Source: a bacterium UBP9_UBA1432 (GTDB lineage: Bacteria; Vulcanimicrobiota; Xenobia; Xenobiales; Xenobiaceae). Taken from it: 5,435 nucleotides of DNA. The stretch covers positions 400 to 5,834 of the forward strand of contig DCTU01000282.1 in the NCBI GenBank assembly GCA_002329445.1, given 5' to 3'. Positions 1 to 5,435 of this stretch are shown here, piece by piece. The notes under the pieces are model-generated. The model had not been told where the DNA came from, did not search any database, and was given only the letters and a program-made list of their open reading frames with translations. Positions within the stretch are counted from its first letter, which is position 1, and every line of letters begins with the position of its first letter. A program made the position numbers and the translations under genes.

Positions 1-1
1 G

Positions 2-835
2 TTGCCGATCAAGGATCCGTGGAAACACCCCAGGCCATGTCCCGCCCTGGACCCGCGCTGGGCCCGGCAGGCCGACGACGGCTCGGCGGAATACGACGCA
101 GCCGCTGCGCTGGCGGGCCTGGCGGTCACGAACGCGCAGGGGGCCCGCACGACCATGCGCTGGCTCTTCGACCCCACCGAAGCCTCCCGCAGCAGCACAC
201 GCTGGGTCAAGGAGCGCCAGGACGAAATCCTGCGTCCTGCCGACGATCTCCAGCAGATCGCCCGAATCGCCCTGGCGCGACTGCTGGTCCTGCAGTTCAT
301 GAAGTCGACGGACTCGGGGGATCCGACGTCCTCGGCCACGGCCACCTGGAGGGACGTCTCATCGCGCCGGGTTCGACTTGAGACGCTGCAGGCCTGGCTG
401 AACTCCGAGCTGGACTGGCGGCGGGCAGCCGACCTCTTCTGGGGCCTGCTGCTGGTCGAGCCCTCGCGGCAGGAGGCAGGCTCCGAACCGCCGGAGGACA
501 CGGTCGCCTCGAATCCTCCGGCGGGCTTCTCCCTTCTGAAGCTGTGCTTTGCCGGCCGTCCGATTCGACACGGCAGCTCGGAACCCGACGGGATCCCGGT
601 GCCCTGTGACCCGGACATCCTGCTGGCAGCCCTGGCCGGTCAGGGTCCCCGGGCCGTCTCCCGGGCCGCGCAACGCCTGCGCTCCAGCATGCTGGCGCCC
701 TTGCTGGAGGAGGCCTGGTTGCCACCTCAACTGTCCCGCCGCTTTGCTTCCGCCGTGCTGCTGCCCCTGGACGAACGCACATTGCGACTTCTGGCCCGGC
801 AGGTGCTTCGTCCGCCGACACCCGTCAACGCTTGA
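2..835 (+). CDS. csx17: Csx17, Cas8-like large subunit of type I-G (I-U) CRISPR effector; C-terminal part, 5' end off window
   Basis: The frame is open from the left edge to TGA at 833-835, giving 277 residues. The first in-frame triplet is a TTG, but I read it as internal because no ribosome site can be seen and the family is several hundred residues long. The segment around residues 25-40 (DDGSAEYDAAAALAGL), followed by a 'MRWLFDP' stretch, resembles the Csx17 region that usually reads like 'dGSpEFrlAlALA'. The C-terminal helix at 254-271 (LLPLDERTLRLLARQVLR) resembles the family's usual ending. Csx17 is the large subunit of the type I-G surveillance complex and is inferred to act like Cas8 in PAM recognition and R-loop formation. 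Immediate neighbours csb1 and csb2 make the identification firm; without them the sequence alone would be moderate evidence. There are no frameshifts or stops. The csb1 start lies 38 nt downstream, so the genes are probably co-transcribed. Confidence 0.86.
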   Translation: MPIKDPWKHPRPCPALDPRWARQADDGSAEYDAAAALAGLAVTNAQGARTTMRWLFDPTEASRSSTRWVKERQDEILRPADDLQQIARIALARLLVLQFMKSTDSGDPTSSATATWRDVSSRRVRLETLQAWLNSELDWRRAADLFWGLLLVEPSRQEAGSEPPEDTVASNPPAGFSLLKLCFAGRPIRHGSSEPDGIPVPCDPDILLAALAGQGPRAVSRAAQRLRSSMLAPLLEEAWLPPQLSRRFASAVLLPLDERTLRLLARQVLRPPTPVNA

Positions 836-861
836 AACCCGAGAACCCGATTGAAACCGAA

Positions 862-873
862 AAGGAGATACCC
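862..873 (+). promoter_or_regulatory. Shine-Dalgarno site deciding the csb1 start
   Basis: AAGGAG at 862-867 lies 6 nt before ATG 874. It is the strongest ribosome-binding site between csx17 and csb1. It decides for ATG 874 over the in-frame TTG at 832, which overlaps the csx17 stop and would add 14 residues with no resemblance to Csb1. The strong site fits a backbone subunit needed in several copies per complex. Confidence 0.85.
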
Positions 874-1827
874 ATGAACTGGAACGTCCTGGAAAGCGCC
901 CCTCGCCTGCTTCTGGAGGCCCCTCTCAAGCCCGTGCAGGGGACCCGATTCCAGCCCACCGGCTTCCCGAACCTGGGTCCCGCCCGCTACGAGGCCCACG
1001 ACGGGACCCCCATGCTCTTGCTGGAGTCCAACCAGAGCGTGGCCAACCGCCTGGAGGAGGTGGTCTGGGACGAAGCCAGCCGGGATTGGGTGAAGCCCCT
1101 GCGCGGCCTGCCCTATGTCCGGGTGGAGACGCCAACGGGCGAATTCCTCACCACCTCGGTGCTGGAGGCCCACCGCCTTAACAGCCCCTATATCCTGGAG
1201 GGCAAGGACCGAAGCTTCTTCGATCGCCTGAAGGCCGAACTGGGCGCCCAGGACACCGGGCGGGTTGACCTGGGCCTGCTGGCCCGGACCCTGCTGCGCT
1301 ACGATCCCAATGCCCTGATCCACGGCATCTTCCTGGCCAAGAAGGAACTGGCCGGCGGGCGGCTGCGCCTGCCCCGGGCCTTGTCCGGATTCATCGAGGC
1401 CGCTGAAGTCAACCCGGCCACCTCGGGTGGGGTCAAGCTGGACGAGGTGGATCCTTCCGGGGATGCCAAGAAGGGGTTCGGGCACGTCCCGTTTTCCCGC
1501 GAAGAGTTCACCGGAAAGATCACCGCCTTCTTCAACCTGGACCTGGTCCAACTGCGCGCGTACGCCCTGGGTCCGGACGCCTTCCGGCTGCTGGTCGGCC
1601 TCTCGCTGTACAAGGTCCTGCGCTTCCTGCAGACCGGCTTGCGCCTGCGCACGGCCTGCGATCTGGAGCTGACCGGCTCGGGCCTGGGCGTAACCCGGCC
1701 AGAGGGCTTCGACCTGCCGTCCCTGGCGGAGATGGAAGCCACCTTGCCGGAGCTGATCCGGAAGACCTCGCCGGCCTTCGCCGACCCGGCCGTCACGGTC
1801 GTCCGCTACCAGAGCGCGAAGGGCTGA
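874..1827 (+). CDS. csb1: Csb1 (GSU0053 family), Cas7-type backbone subunit of type I-G effector
   Basis: This 317-residue protein begins at ATG 874 behind a clear AAGGAG. Its N-terminus carries the family signature: RLLLEAPLKPVQGTRFQPTG at residues 11-30, then FPNLGPARY, then MLLLESNQSVANRLE at 47-61. A further conserved-looking block, DPNALIHGIF, begins at residue 144 and continues into a stretch on preferring large Arg/Lys-rich loops. Csb1 is the Cas7 homologue of type I-U/I-G systems. By analogy with Cas7 it is inferred to bind the crRNA spacer along its length as a multi-copy filament within the cytoplasmic Cascade-like complex. The length is normal and nothing is disrupted. It lies 38 nt after csx17 and 4 nt before csb2, so the three genes should form one operon. 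Identification rests on recognised motifs plus context. Confidence 0.93.
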   Translation: MNWNVLESAPRLLLEAPLKPVQGTRFQPTGFPNLGPARYEAHDGTPMLLLESNQSVANRLEEVVWDEASRDWVKPLRGLPYVRVETPTGEFLTTSVLEAHRLNSPYILEGKDRSFFDRLKAELGAQDTGRVDLGLLARTLLRYDPNALIHGIFLAKKELAGGRLRLPRALSGFIEAAEVNPATSGGVKLDEVDPSGDAKKGFGHVPFSREEFTGKITAFFNLDLVQLRAYALGPDAFRLLVGLSLYKVLRFLQTGLRLRTACDLELTGSGLGVTRPEGFDLPSLAEMEATLPELIRKTSPAFADPAVTVVRYQSAKG

Positions 1828-1831
1828 CGAG

Positions 1832-3355
1832 ATGCTGACCCTGGAGTTCCGATTCCCGGCAGGGCGCTATCACGCCACGCCCTGGGATCGCCACGTCAAC
1901 GAGGGCGAAATCGACTGGCCCCCGTCCCCCTGGCGACTGGTGCGGGCCCTCCAGGCCGTGTGGCTCTCGCGCGCCCAGGAGGACATCCCCCAGGCCACCG
2001 CCACCCGCCTGGTCGAGACCCTGGCGGGGCACCTTCCCAGCTACCAACTGCCTCCGGCCTCCTCCGGCCACACCCGACACTTCATGTCTCTGTACAGGAC
2101 CGCGCTGGACGGGAAGACCAACAAGGTCTTCGACACCTTCGCCTCGGTCAGCCGGGAAGAGCCTCTGGTGGTGACCTGGCCCGACCTGCTCCTGGATCCC
2201 GAGCTTGAAGGGGCCCTGGACCTGCTTCTGGAACGACTGACCTGGCTGGGGCGCTCGGAATCCTGGGTCACGGCCAGACGGATCGAAGACATCCTGCGAC
2301 GCACCGACGTTCGTCCCGCAAAGGACCGGTCTCCCGGGCCTGGAGAGGAGCTGGTCCGGCTCCTCTGCCCTCGAAGCCCCCAGGACTATCACGAGTGGGC
2401 GGACAGCCTCCCCCGCCCCAAGGGGAAGAAACCGCCCCTGGCACCGGAGACTCTCTTCGAGGCCCTGACCCTGGAGACCGAAGACCTGAGAAAGGCCGGT
2501 TGGAACCAGCCGCCCGGGGGGCGCTGGGTGGAATACCTCCGCCCCCTGGATCGGCTGGACGGAGCACGCCGAACCTCCAGACAGAACCGATCACGCACGG
2601 ACCCGCCCCGCGTGGCCCGATTCGCCCTGGCCTCAAACGTGCTGCCCGATCTGACCGAAACCCTTCGCGTCGGCGAAACCATCCACAAGGAGTTTGTTCG
2701 CCTGAGCGACGGACATCCCACCTTCACGGGACGGAACCCGGACGGTTCCCGCCGCGAAGGGCACCAGCACGCGCACTTTCTGGGGGAGACCGGGCCACGA
2801 GATGGCCAGGTGCGTTACCTGACCCTGTGGGCCCCCGAGGGCCTGGACGAACCGGCCCTGAGGGCCTTGGGGCAAGTGGGGCGGGTCTTTGGAATCGGCT
2901 CCGACCCGATTCACGTTGTCCTGCTGGGAACCGGCCAGCCCGAAGACTTCAGCGACTCCCGGACCACGGCCGCCGGAACACCCATCCTGGCCTCCGGTAC
3001 CGTCTGGCAAAGCCTCACCCCCTTCGTCCCGACCCGCCATCCTCGCGCCCGCGGCACCCGCAGATTCGAGAACGGTCTGCTGGTCGGCAGCCCGGAACAC
3101 GACCTGCGCCGCCTGCTGGCCTTGAGCGGTCTGCCTGAACCGACCGAGGTCACACCCCTGAAGGAATGTCGTTTCCAGGGTCGCACCCTTCCCTGGGCCC
3201 GATTCCGCACACAGCGCCTGACGGGCGAAGGCCTGCGCTCCAACCAGCCGGCCCTGGGCTGGCGACTGGTCTTCCCGACCCCGGTGCAGGGTCCGATCTG
3301 CCTGGGCTACGGCTCCCACTTCGGCCTGGGCTTGTTCGTGCCCCAGCCCGATTGA
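1832..3355 (+). CDS. csb2: Csb2 (GSU0054 family), Cas5-Cas6 fusion of type I-G CRISPR system
   Basis: This 507-residue protein starts at ATG 1832, only 4 nt after the csb1 stop, so translational coupling is likely; no strong Shine-Dalgarno is visible. The N-terminus (MLTLEFRFPAGRYHATPWDR, then HVNEGEIDWPPSPWRLVRAL) is the diagnostic Cas5-like opening of Csb2. The second half looks Cas6-like: a histidine cluster GHQHAHF with H311, H313 and H315, then a strand-rich RYLTLWAPEGL segment, and at the end the glycine-rich loop GYGSHFGLGLF at 492-502, similar to the RNA-binding loop of Cas6 proteins. From family knowledge, the Cas5 part holds the crRNA 5' handle and the Cas6 part cuts pre-crRNA in the repeat. 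The histidine cluster is a candidate for catalysis, which is inference. The length agrees with the family and the frame is intact. A hairpin 6 nt after the stop probably ends the operon. Confidence 0.94.
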   Translation: MLTLEFRFPAGRYHATPWDRHVNEGEIDWPPSPWRLVRALQAVWLSRAQEDIPQATATRLVETLAGHLPSYQLPPASSGHTRHFMSLYRTALDGKTNKVFDTFASVSREEPLVVTWPDLLLDPELEGALDLLLERLTWLGRSESWVTARRIEDILRRTDVRPAKDRSPGPGEELVRLLCPRSPQDYHEWADSLPRPKGKKPPLAPETLFEALTLETEDLRKAGWNQPPGGRWVEYLRPLDRLDGARRTSRQNRSRTDPPRVARFALASNVLPDLTETLRVGETIHKEFVRLSDGHPTFTGRNPDGSRREGHQHAHFLGETGPRDGQVRYLTLWAPEGLDEPALRALGQVGRVFGIGSDPIHVVLLGTGQPEDFSDSRTTAAGTPILASGTVWQSLTPFVPTRHPRARGTRRFENGLLVGSPEHDLRRLLALSGLPEPTEVTPLKECRFQGRTLPWARFRTQRLTGEGLRSNQPALGWRLVFPTPVQGPICLGYGSHFGLGLFVPQPD

Positions 3356-3459
3356 GTGAACGCCGCGCTGGGACCCGCGCGGGTTCCAGCGCGGCCTTTC
3401 CGCCCCTCCCCGACCCGACTGGCGCAGGTGCCCGACCTTCTCGGGGGAAGCGACGCGGC
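3356..3459. other. Gap between csb2 and the transporter gene
   Basis: This 104-nt gap holds the hairpin at 3362-3395 and the GGGGGAAG ribosome site at 3443-3450. I see no convincing -35/-10 pair in it; it is very GC-rich throughout. If the hairpin terminates fully, a promoter for the transporter gene must lie here in a form that I cannot recognise. Otherwise the gene depends on read-through from the cas operon. Confidence 0.5.
3362..3400 (+). terminator. Strong hairpin after csb2, probable cas-operon terminator
   Basis: A 15-bp stem (3362-3376 with 3381-3395, one G-T pair) closes on a GCGC loop. It begins 6 nt after the csb2 stop and is followed by CTTTCC. The outer ten pairs, GCCGCGCTGG with CCAGCGCGGC, are perfect. 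The U-tract is short, so termination may be incomplete or the hairpin may instead protect the mRNA 3' end. Its placement between csb2 and the next gene suggests that the transporter gene is not simply part of the cas operon. Confidence 0.62.
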
Positions 3460-5004
3460 ATGCGAATCGCGCCTTCCCTGGAGTTGGGCCTGGGGGTCCT
3501 GGCGGTCTCCACCGGCGCCGTCCTGGTCCGCTCCTGCGCGGTCCCCTCCCTGGGGATCGCATCCTGGCGACTGCTGCTGGCCGCCTCGGCCTTCGTCGTC
3601 CTCTGCGCCTGGCGTCAGAGCCCGGGTCTGGCCGCCTTCCGTGGTCGGGATCGAATCCTGGCCGTTCTTTCAGGGCTCTTCCTGGCGGCCCATTTCGCGG
3701 CCTGGATCACCTCCCTGTCGATGACCAGCGTGGCCTCTTCGGTGGTCCTGGTGACCACCGCTCCCCTGTGGGTGGGCCTGGGCTCGCGGATCCTGCTGCG
3801 CGAGGACCCGGGGCGGACCTTCTGGCAGGGCCTGGCCCTGGCCCTGGCGGGCACCGCCCTGGTCACCCTGGTGGACCGCTCGCCGACAGGGCAGGCTCCC
3901 GCCCCCATGCTGGGGAACGCCCTGGCACTGCTGGGCGCCCTGGCTGCCTCCGCCTATCTGCTGGCCGGTCGGAAGCTGCAGCGAAAAGTGGACACCCTCT
4001 CCTACGTCGCGGTGGTCTACGGGGTGGCCGCCCTGGCACTGGTGGGGATGGCCTGGATCTCGGGCACACCCCTGACGGGCTATGAGAGCCGGGACTGGCT
4101 GCTGTTGGGCCTGTTGGCACTGGTGCCGCAAGGCATCGGACACACCCTGTTGAACCGCAGCCTGCGGGTCTTCCAGGCCGGGATCGTGGCCACTGCCCTG
4201 CTGGGAGAGCCCGTGGCCGCCAGCGCCCTGGCCTGGTTGGTGCTGGGCGAACCGGTGGGCCCCTGGCAGTTCCTGGGAGGCGGACTGATCCTGGTCGGGG
4301 TGGCGCGGGCCTCGGCCAGGTCCGCCGACGCTGCACCGGGCGGCAGGTCGCCACAGGATGTCGGGGAAGGATCTCTCAACCGACAGGAGGGACCTTCCGT
4401 GGAGGAACCCAGGAGACAGAGACCGGGCTTCATCCACCGCTGCGCGGGGTGGTGCAGCATGCGGATGGTCCGCATCCCGTGGCTGTTGCGCCTGATGACG
4501 CGCCTGCATGTCCTGGTCTATCAGGCCACGGGCGGCCGGATCGGAGGCAGGATGGCCGGCACCCCGGTGCTGCTCCTGCACCACATGGGGCGCAAGTCCG
4601 GCCGGGCCTTCGTGGCCCCACTCCTGTGCCTGGAAGAGGCAGGCGATCTGGTCGTGGTCGCTTCTTACGGCGGAAGCCCCGTCGACCCGGCCTGGTTAAC
4701 CAACCTCCAGGCGGCAGGAGGGCGCGGTCTGGTCCAGTTCGGTCGGCGCGTCCAGCAGGTCCAGGCGGAAATCGTGCCTTCTCCCCGTCGCGAAGCCCTG
4801 TGGAAGCGGTTCGTCCAGGCCTGGCCGGCCTACGAGGACTATCGCCGGGCCACATCCCGCAGGATCCCCATCGTCGCCTTGAAGCCCCTGAGGGCCAGCG
4901 CGCCAGGGCAGAGCCCTGCAGAGATGGACCGTTCCCTGATGGAGAGCCCTCCCGCGATCAACCCGAAGGAACAGACCTGCTTCAATGGGGCCACGCCTGG
5001 ATAG
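3460..5004 (+). CDS. EamA/DMT-family transporter fused in frame to a Ddn/DUF385-type nitroreductase domain
   Basis: The 514-residue frame starts at ATG 3460 behind GGGGGAAG at 3443-3450; the open frame upstream overlaps csb2 and shows no transporter character. Residues 8-285 look like an EamA (drug/metabolite transporter) permease. There are about ten hydrophobic helices, roughly 8-24, 32-50, 66-84, 88-108, 122-138, 150-168, 181-200, 212-230, 240-260 and 268-285. The opening GVLAVSTGAVLVR and the loop VLGEPVGPWQFLGGGLILVG (261-280) are typical of the family. The substrate cannot be told. A polar linker (about 286-330) leads to a domain resembling deazaflavin (F420)-dependent nitroreductases of the Ddn/DUF385 family: VLVYQATGGRIGGR, LLLHHMGRKSG (371-381), then VASYGGSPVDPAWLTNL (400-416) and a final RRIPIVALKP (468-476). 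Cofactor and substrate are unproven. The last ~38 residues look unlike either family, and the stop TAG (5002-5004) lies inside the first CRISPR repeat. An internal start at 4399 may also give the second domain as a separate protein. Confidence 0.78.
   Translation: MRIAPSLELGLGVLAVSTGAVLVRSCAVPSLGIASWRLLLAASAFVVLCAWRQSPGLAAFRGRDRILAVLSGLFLAAHFAAWITSLSMTSVASSVVLVTTAPLWVGLGSRILLREDPGRTFWQGLALALAGTALVTLVDRSPTGQAPAPMLGNALALLGALAASAYLLAGRKLQRKVDTLSYVAVVYGVAALALVGMAWISGTPLTGYESRDWLLLGLLALVPQGIGHTLLNRSLRVFQAGIVATALLGEPVAASALAWLVLGEPVGPWQFLGGGLILVGVARASARSADAAPGGRSPQDVGEGSLNRQEGPSVEEPRRQRPGFIHRCAGWCSMRMVRIPWLLRLMTRLHVLVYQATGGRIGGRMAGTPVLLLHHMGRKSGRAFVAPLLCLEEAGDLVVVASYGGSPVDPAWLTNLQAAGGRGLVQFGRRVQQVQAEIVPSPRREALWKRFVQAWPAYEDYRRATSRRIPIVALKPLRASAPGQSPAEMDRSLMESPPAINPKEQTCFNGATPG
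4385..4401 (+). promoter_or_regulatory. Internal Shine-Dalgarno and GTG start inside the transporter-reductase frame
   Basis: AGGAGG at 4385-4390 stands 8 nt before GTG 4399, which is in the same frame as the upstream transporter. This is an ideal ribosome-binding site placed exactly in the linker between the two domains. It suggests that the reductase can be made by itself, whether or not the fusion protein is also made. Confidence 0.6.
4399..5004 (+). CDS. Alternative, shorter product: stand-alone Ddn/DUF385-type nitroreductase-like protein
   Basis: Starting at GTG 4399 with AGGAGG 8 nt upstream, the same frame yields 201 residues. Minus the odd tail, this is close to the usual size of Ddn-family proteins (about 130-170 residues). 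The family includes F420-binding nitroreductases and quinone reductases with a split-barrel fold; GRKSG and the PAW motif are the visible hallmarks. A less well supported start is ATG 4459. I list this as an alternative reading of the downstream half of the 3460-5004 frame rather than a separate locus. The sequence cannot say which product predominates. Two once-separate genes joined by loss of the transporter stop codon would explain the arrangement. Confidence 0.5.
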   Translation: MEEPRRQRPGFIHRCAGWCSMRMVRIPWLLRLMTRLHVLVYQATGGRIGGRMAGTPVLLLHHMGRKSGRAFVAPLLCLEEAGDLVVVASYGGSPVDPAWLTNLQAAGGRGLVQFGRRVQQVQAEIVPSPRREALWKRFVQAWPAYEDYRRATSRRIPIVALKPLRASAPGQSPAEMDRSLMESPPAINPKEQTCFNGATPG

Positions 5005-5435
5005 GCGTGGGAATGGCCATCGCAGATGAACTCACCACCAACCAGCCGGTGCTTCAATGGGGCCACGCCTGGATAGGCGTGGGAATGTCGTTCTACCTGG
5101 CTGGAGGTTGACGATGGCCATCGCTTCAATGGGGCCACGCCTGGATAGGCGTGGGAATTCGGTGGTCGGTTTCTTGGCCACTGGCGGCTTGGCTGGCTTC
5201 AATGGGGCCACGCCTGGATAGGCGTGGGAATATCAACCACAACACCTGGAGCGAGAGTCACAGGGCCAGGCTTCAATGGGGCCACGCCTGGATAGGCGTG
5301 GGAATCAGGAGGGTCTCCGCCGGGGTCACAGGGAGACCTCCGCTTCAATGGGGCCACGCCTGGATAGGCGTGGGAATATGTCCCCGCTACCGGAGGCGGC
5401 CCGGGCGGCCCTGGAGGCTTCAATGGGGCCACGCC
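4979..5435 (-). CRISPR. Type I-G CRISPR array, six full repeats plus one cut by the window edge
   Basis: Full 36-nt repeats lie at 4979-5014, 5051-5086, 5123-5158, 5196-5231, 5270-5305 and 5342-5377. The first 19 nt of a seventh are at 5417-5435. All copies are identical as far as they go. On the + strand each begins GCTTCAATGGGG, contains the perfect 8-bp hairpin CCACGCCT/AGGCGTGG around a GGAT loop, and ends GAAT. Spacers are 5015-5050 (36), 5087-5122 (36), 5159-5195 (37), 5232-5269 (38), 5306-5341 (36) and 5378-5416 (39), all different. On the minus strand the repeat ends ATTGAAGC, matching the common type I 8-nt handle, so I infer minus-strand transcription with the leader beyond the right edge. 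The adjacent csx17-csb1-csb2 genes assign it to type I-G. Presence of the array is certain; direction is inferred. Confidence 0.98.

Noticed and set aside
2..4. TTG at position 2 as a true start of the first gene
   Set aside because: No upstream sequence is available, the sequence reads as the interior of Csx17, and the product would be far shorter than the family.
832..860. Two TTGAAACC(C)GA copies between csx17 and csb1, one containing ATTGAAAC like a crRNA handle
   Set aside because: The gap is only 38 nt, there is no repeat stem next to the motif, and no spacer-like partner or promoter is evident; chance is the simpler explanation.
832..873. TTG 832 as the csb1 start, overlapping the csx17 stop
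   Set aside because: The strong AAGGAG 6 nt before ATG 874 and the normal Csb1 N-terminus favour 874.
727..1551. Long antisense open frame over csb1, and similar ones at 2633-3562 and 3670-4584
   Set aside because: Gln/Gly/Arg/Pro-rich translations opposite well-identified genes are typical shadows in GC-rich DNA; no ribosome sites or family motifs were seen.
3166..3459. N-terminal extension of the transporter frame into csb2
   Set aside because: The extension overlaps csb2 in another frame, is low-complexity Pro/Arg/Gly-rich, and the EamA homology and a ribosome site begin at ATG 3460.
5257..5333. Shared 9-mers between spacers (GTCACAGGG in spacers 4 and 5; GGCCATCGC at the start of spacer 1 and the spacer 2/repeat junction)
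   Set aside because: Matches of this length are not surprising among six GC-rich spacers and do not extend further.
5199..5432. Minus-strand open frame across the array with repeated SHAYPGVAPLK units
   Set aside because: It is the CRISPR repeat translated between spacers; the periodic peptide comes from identical repeats and has no start signal. The similar minus-strand frame at 4839-5138 has the same cause.

Overview
This window is GC-rich bacterial DNA (roughly two-thirds G+C, codons strongly biased to G/C in third position). It holds the downstream part of a type I-G (formerly I-U) CRISPR-Cas locus and the start of its CRISPR array. The host phylum cannot be fixed from the sequence. The GC level, the Csx17/Csb1/Csb2 effector set and a deazaflavin-type nitroreductase domain would fit several high-GC groups, including uncultured ones.

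Layout, left to right, all genes on the + strand: (1) the C-terminal 277 residues of csx17, the Cas8-like large subunit, cut by the left edge; (2) csb1, the Cas7-type backbone subunit, with a textbook Shine-Dalgarno; (3) csb2, a Cas5-Cas6 fusion, starting 4 nt after csb1; (4) a strong 15-bp hairpin just after csb2 that probably closes the cas operon; (5) one long open frame joining a ten-helix EamA/DMT-type transporter to a Ddn/DUF385-type nitroreductase-like domain, with an internal AGGAGG-GTG start between the halves; (6) a CRISPR array of six complete identical 36-nt repeats plus a seventh cut by the right edge, with six unique spacers of 36-39 nt.

The three cas genes should make the Cascade-like interference complex: Csx17 as large subunit, Csb1 coating the guide, and Csb2 as both the 5'-handle-binding subunit and the pre-crRNA endonuclease. 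No cas3, cas1, cas2 or cas4 is present, so helicase/nuclease and adaptation genes must lie outside, most simply to the left. On the minus strand the repeat ends in ATTGAAGC, a typical type I 5'-handle sequence, so the array is probably transcribed leftwards from a leader beyond the right edge. It would then run head-on into the transporter/reductase gene, whose stop codon lies inside the leader-distal repeat.

I found no wholly new system. The most unusual parts are the transporter-reductase open frame with its internal start, the overlap of that frame with the first CRISPR repeat, and the inferred convergent transcription. I see no tRNA, rRNA, insertion sequence or origin.
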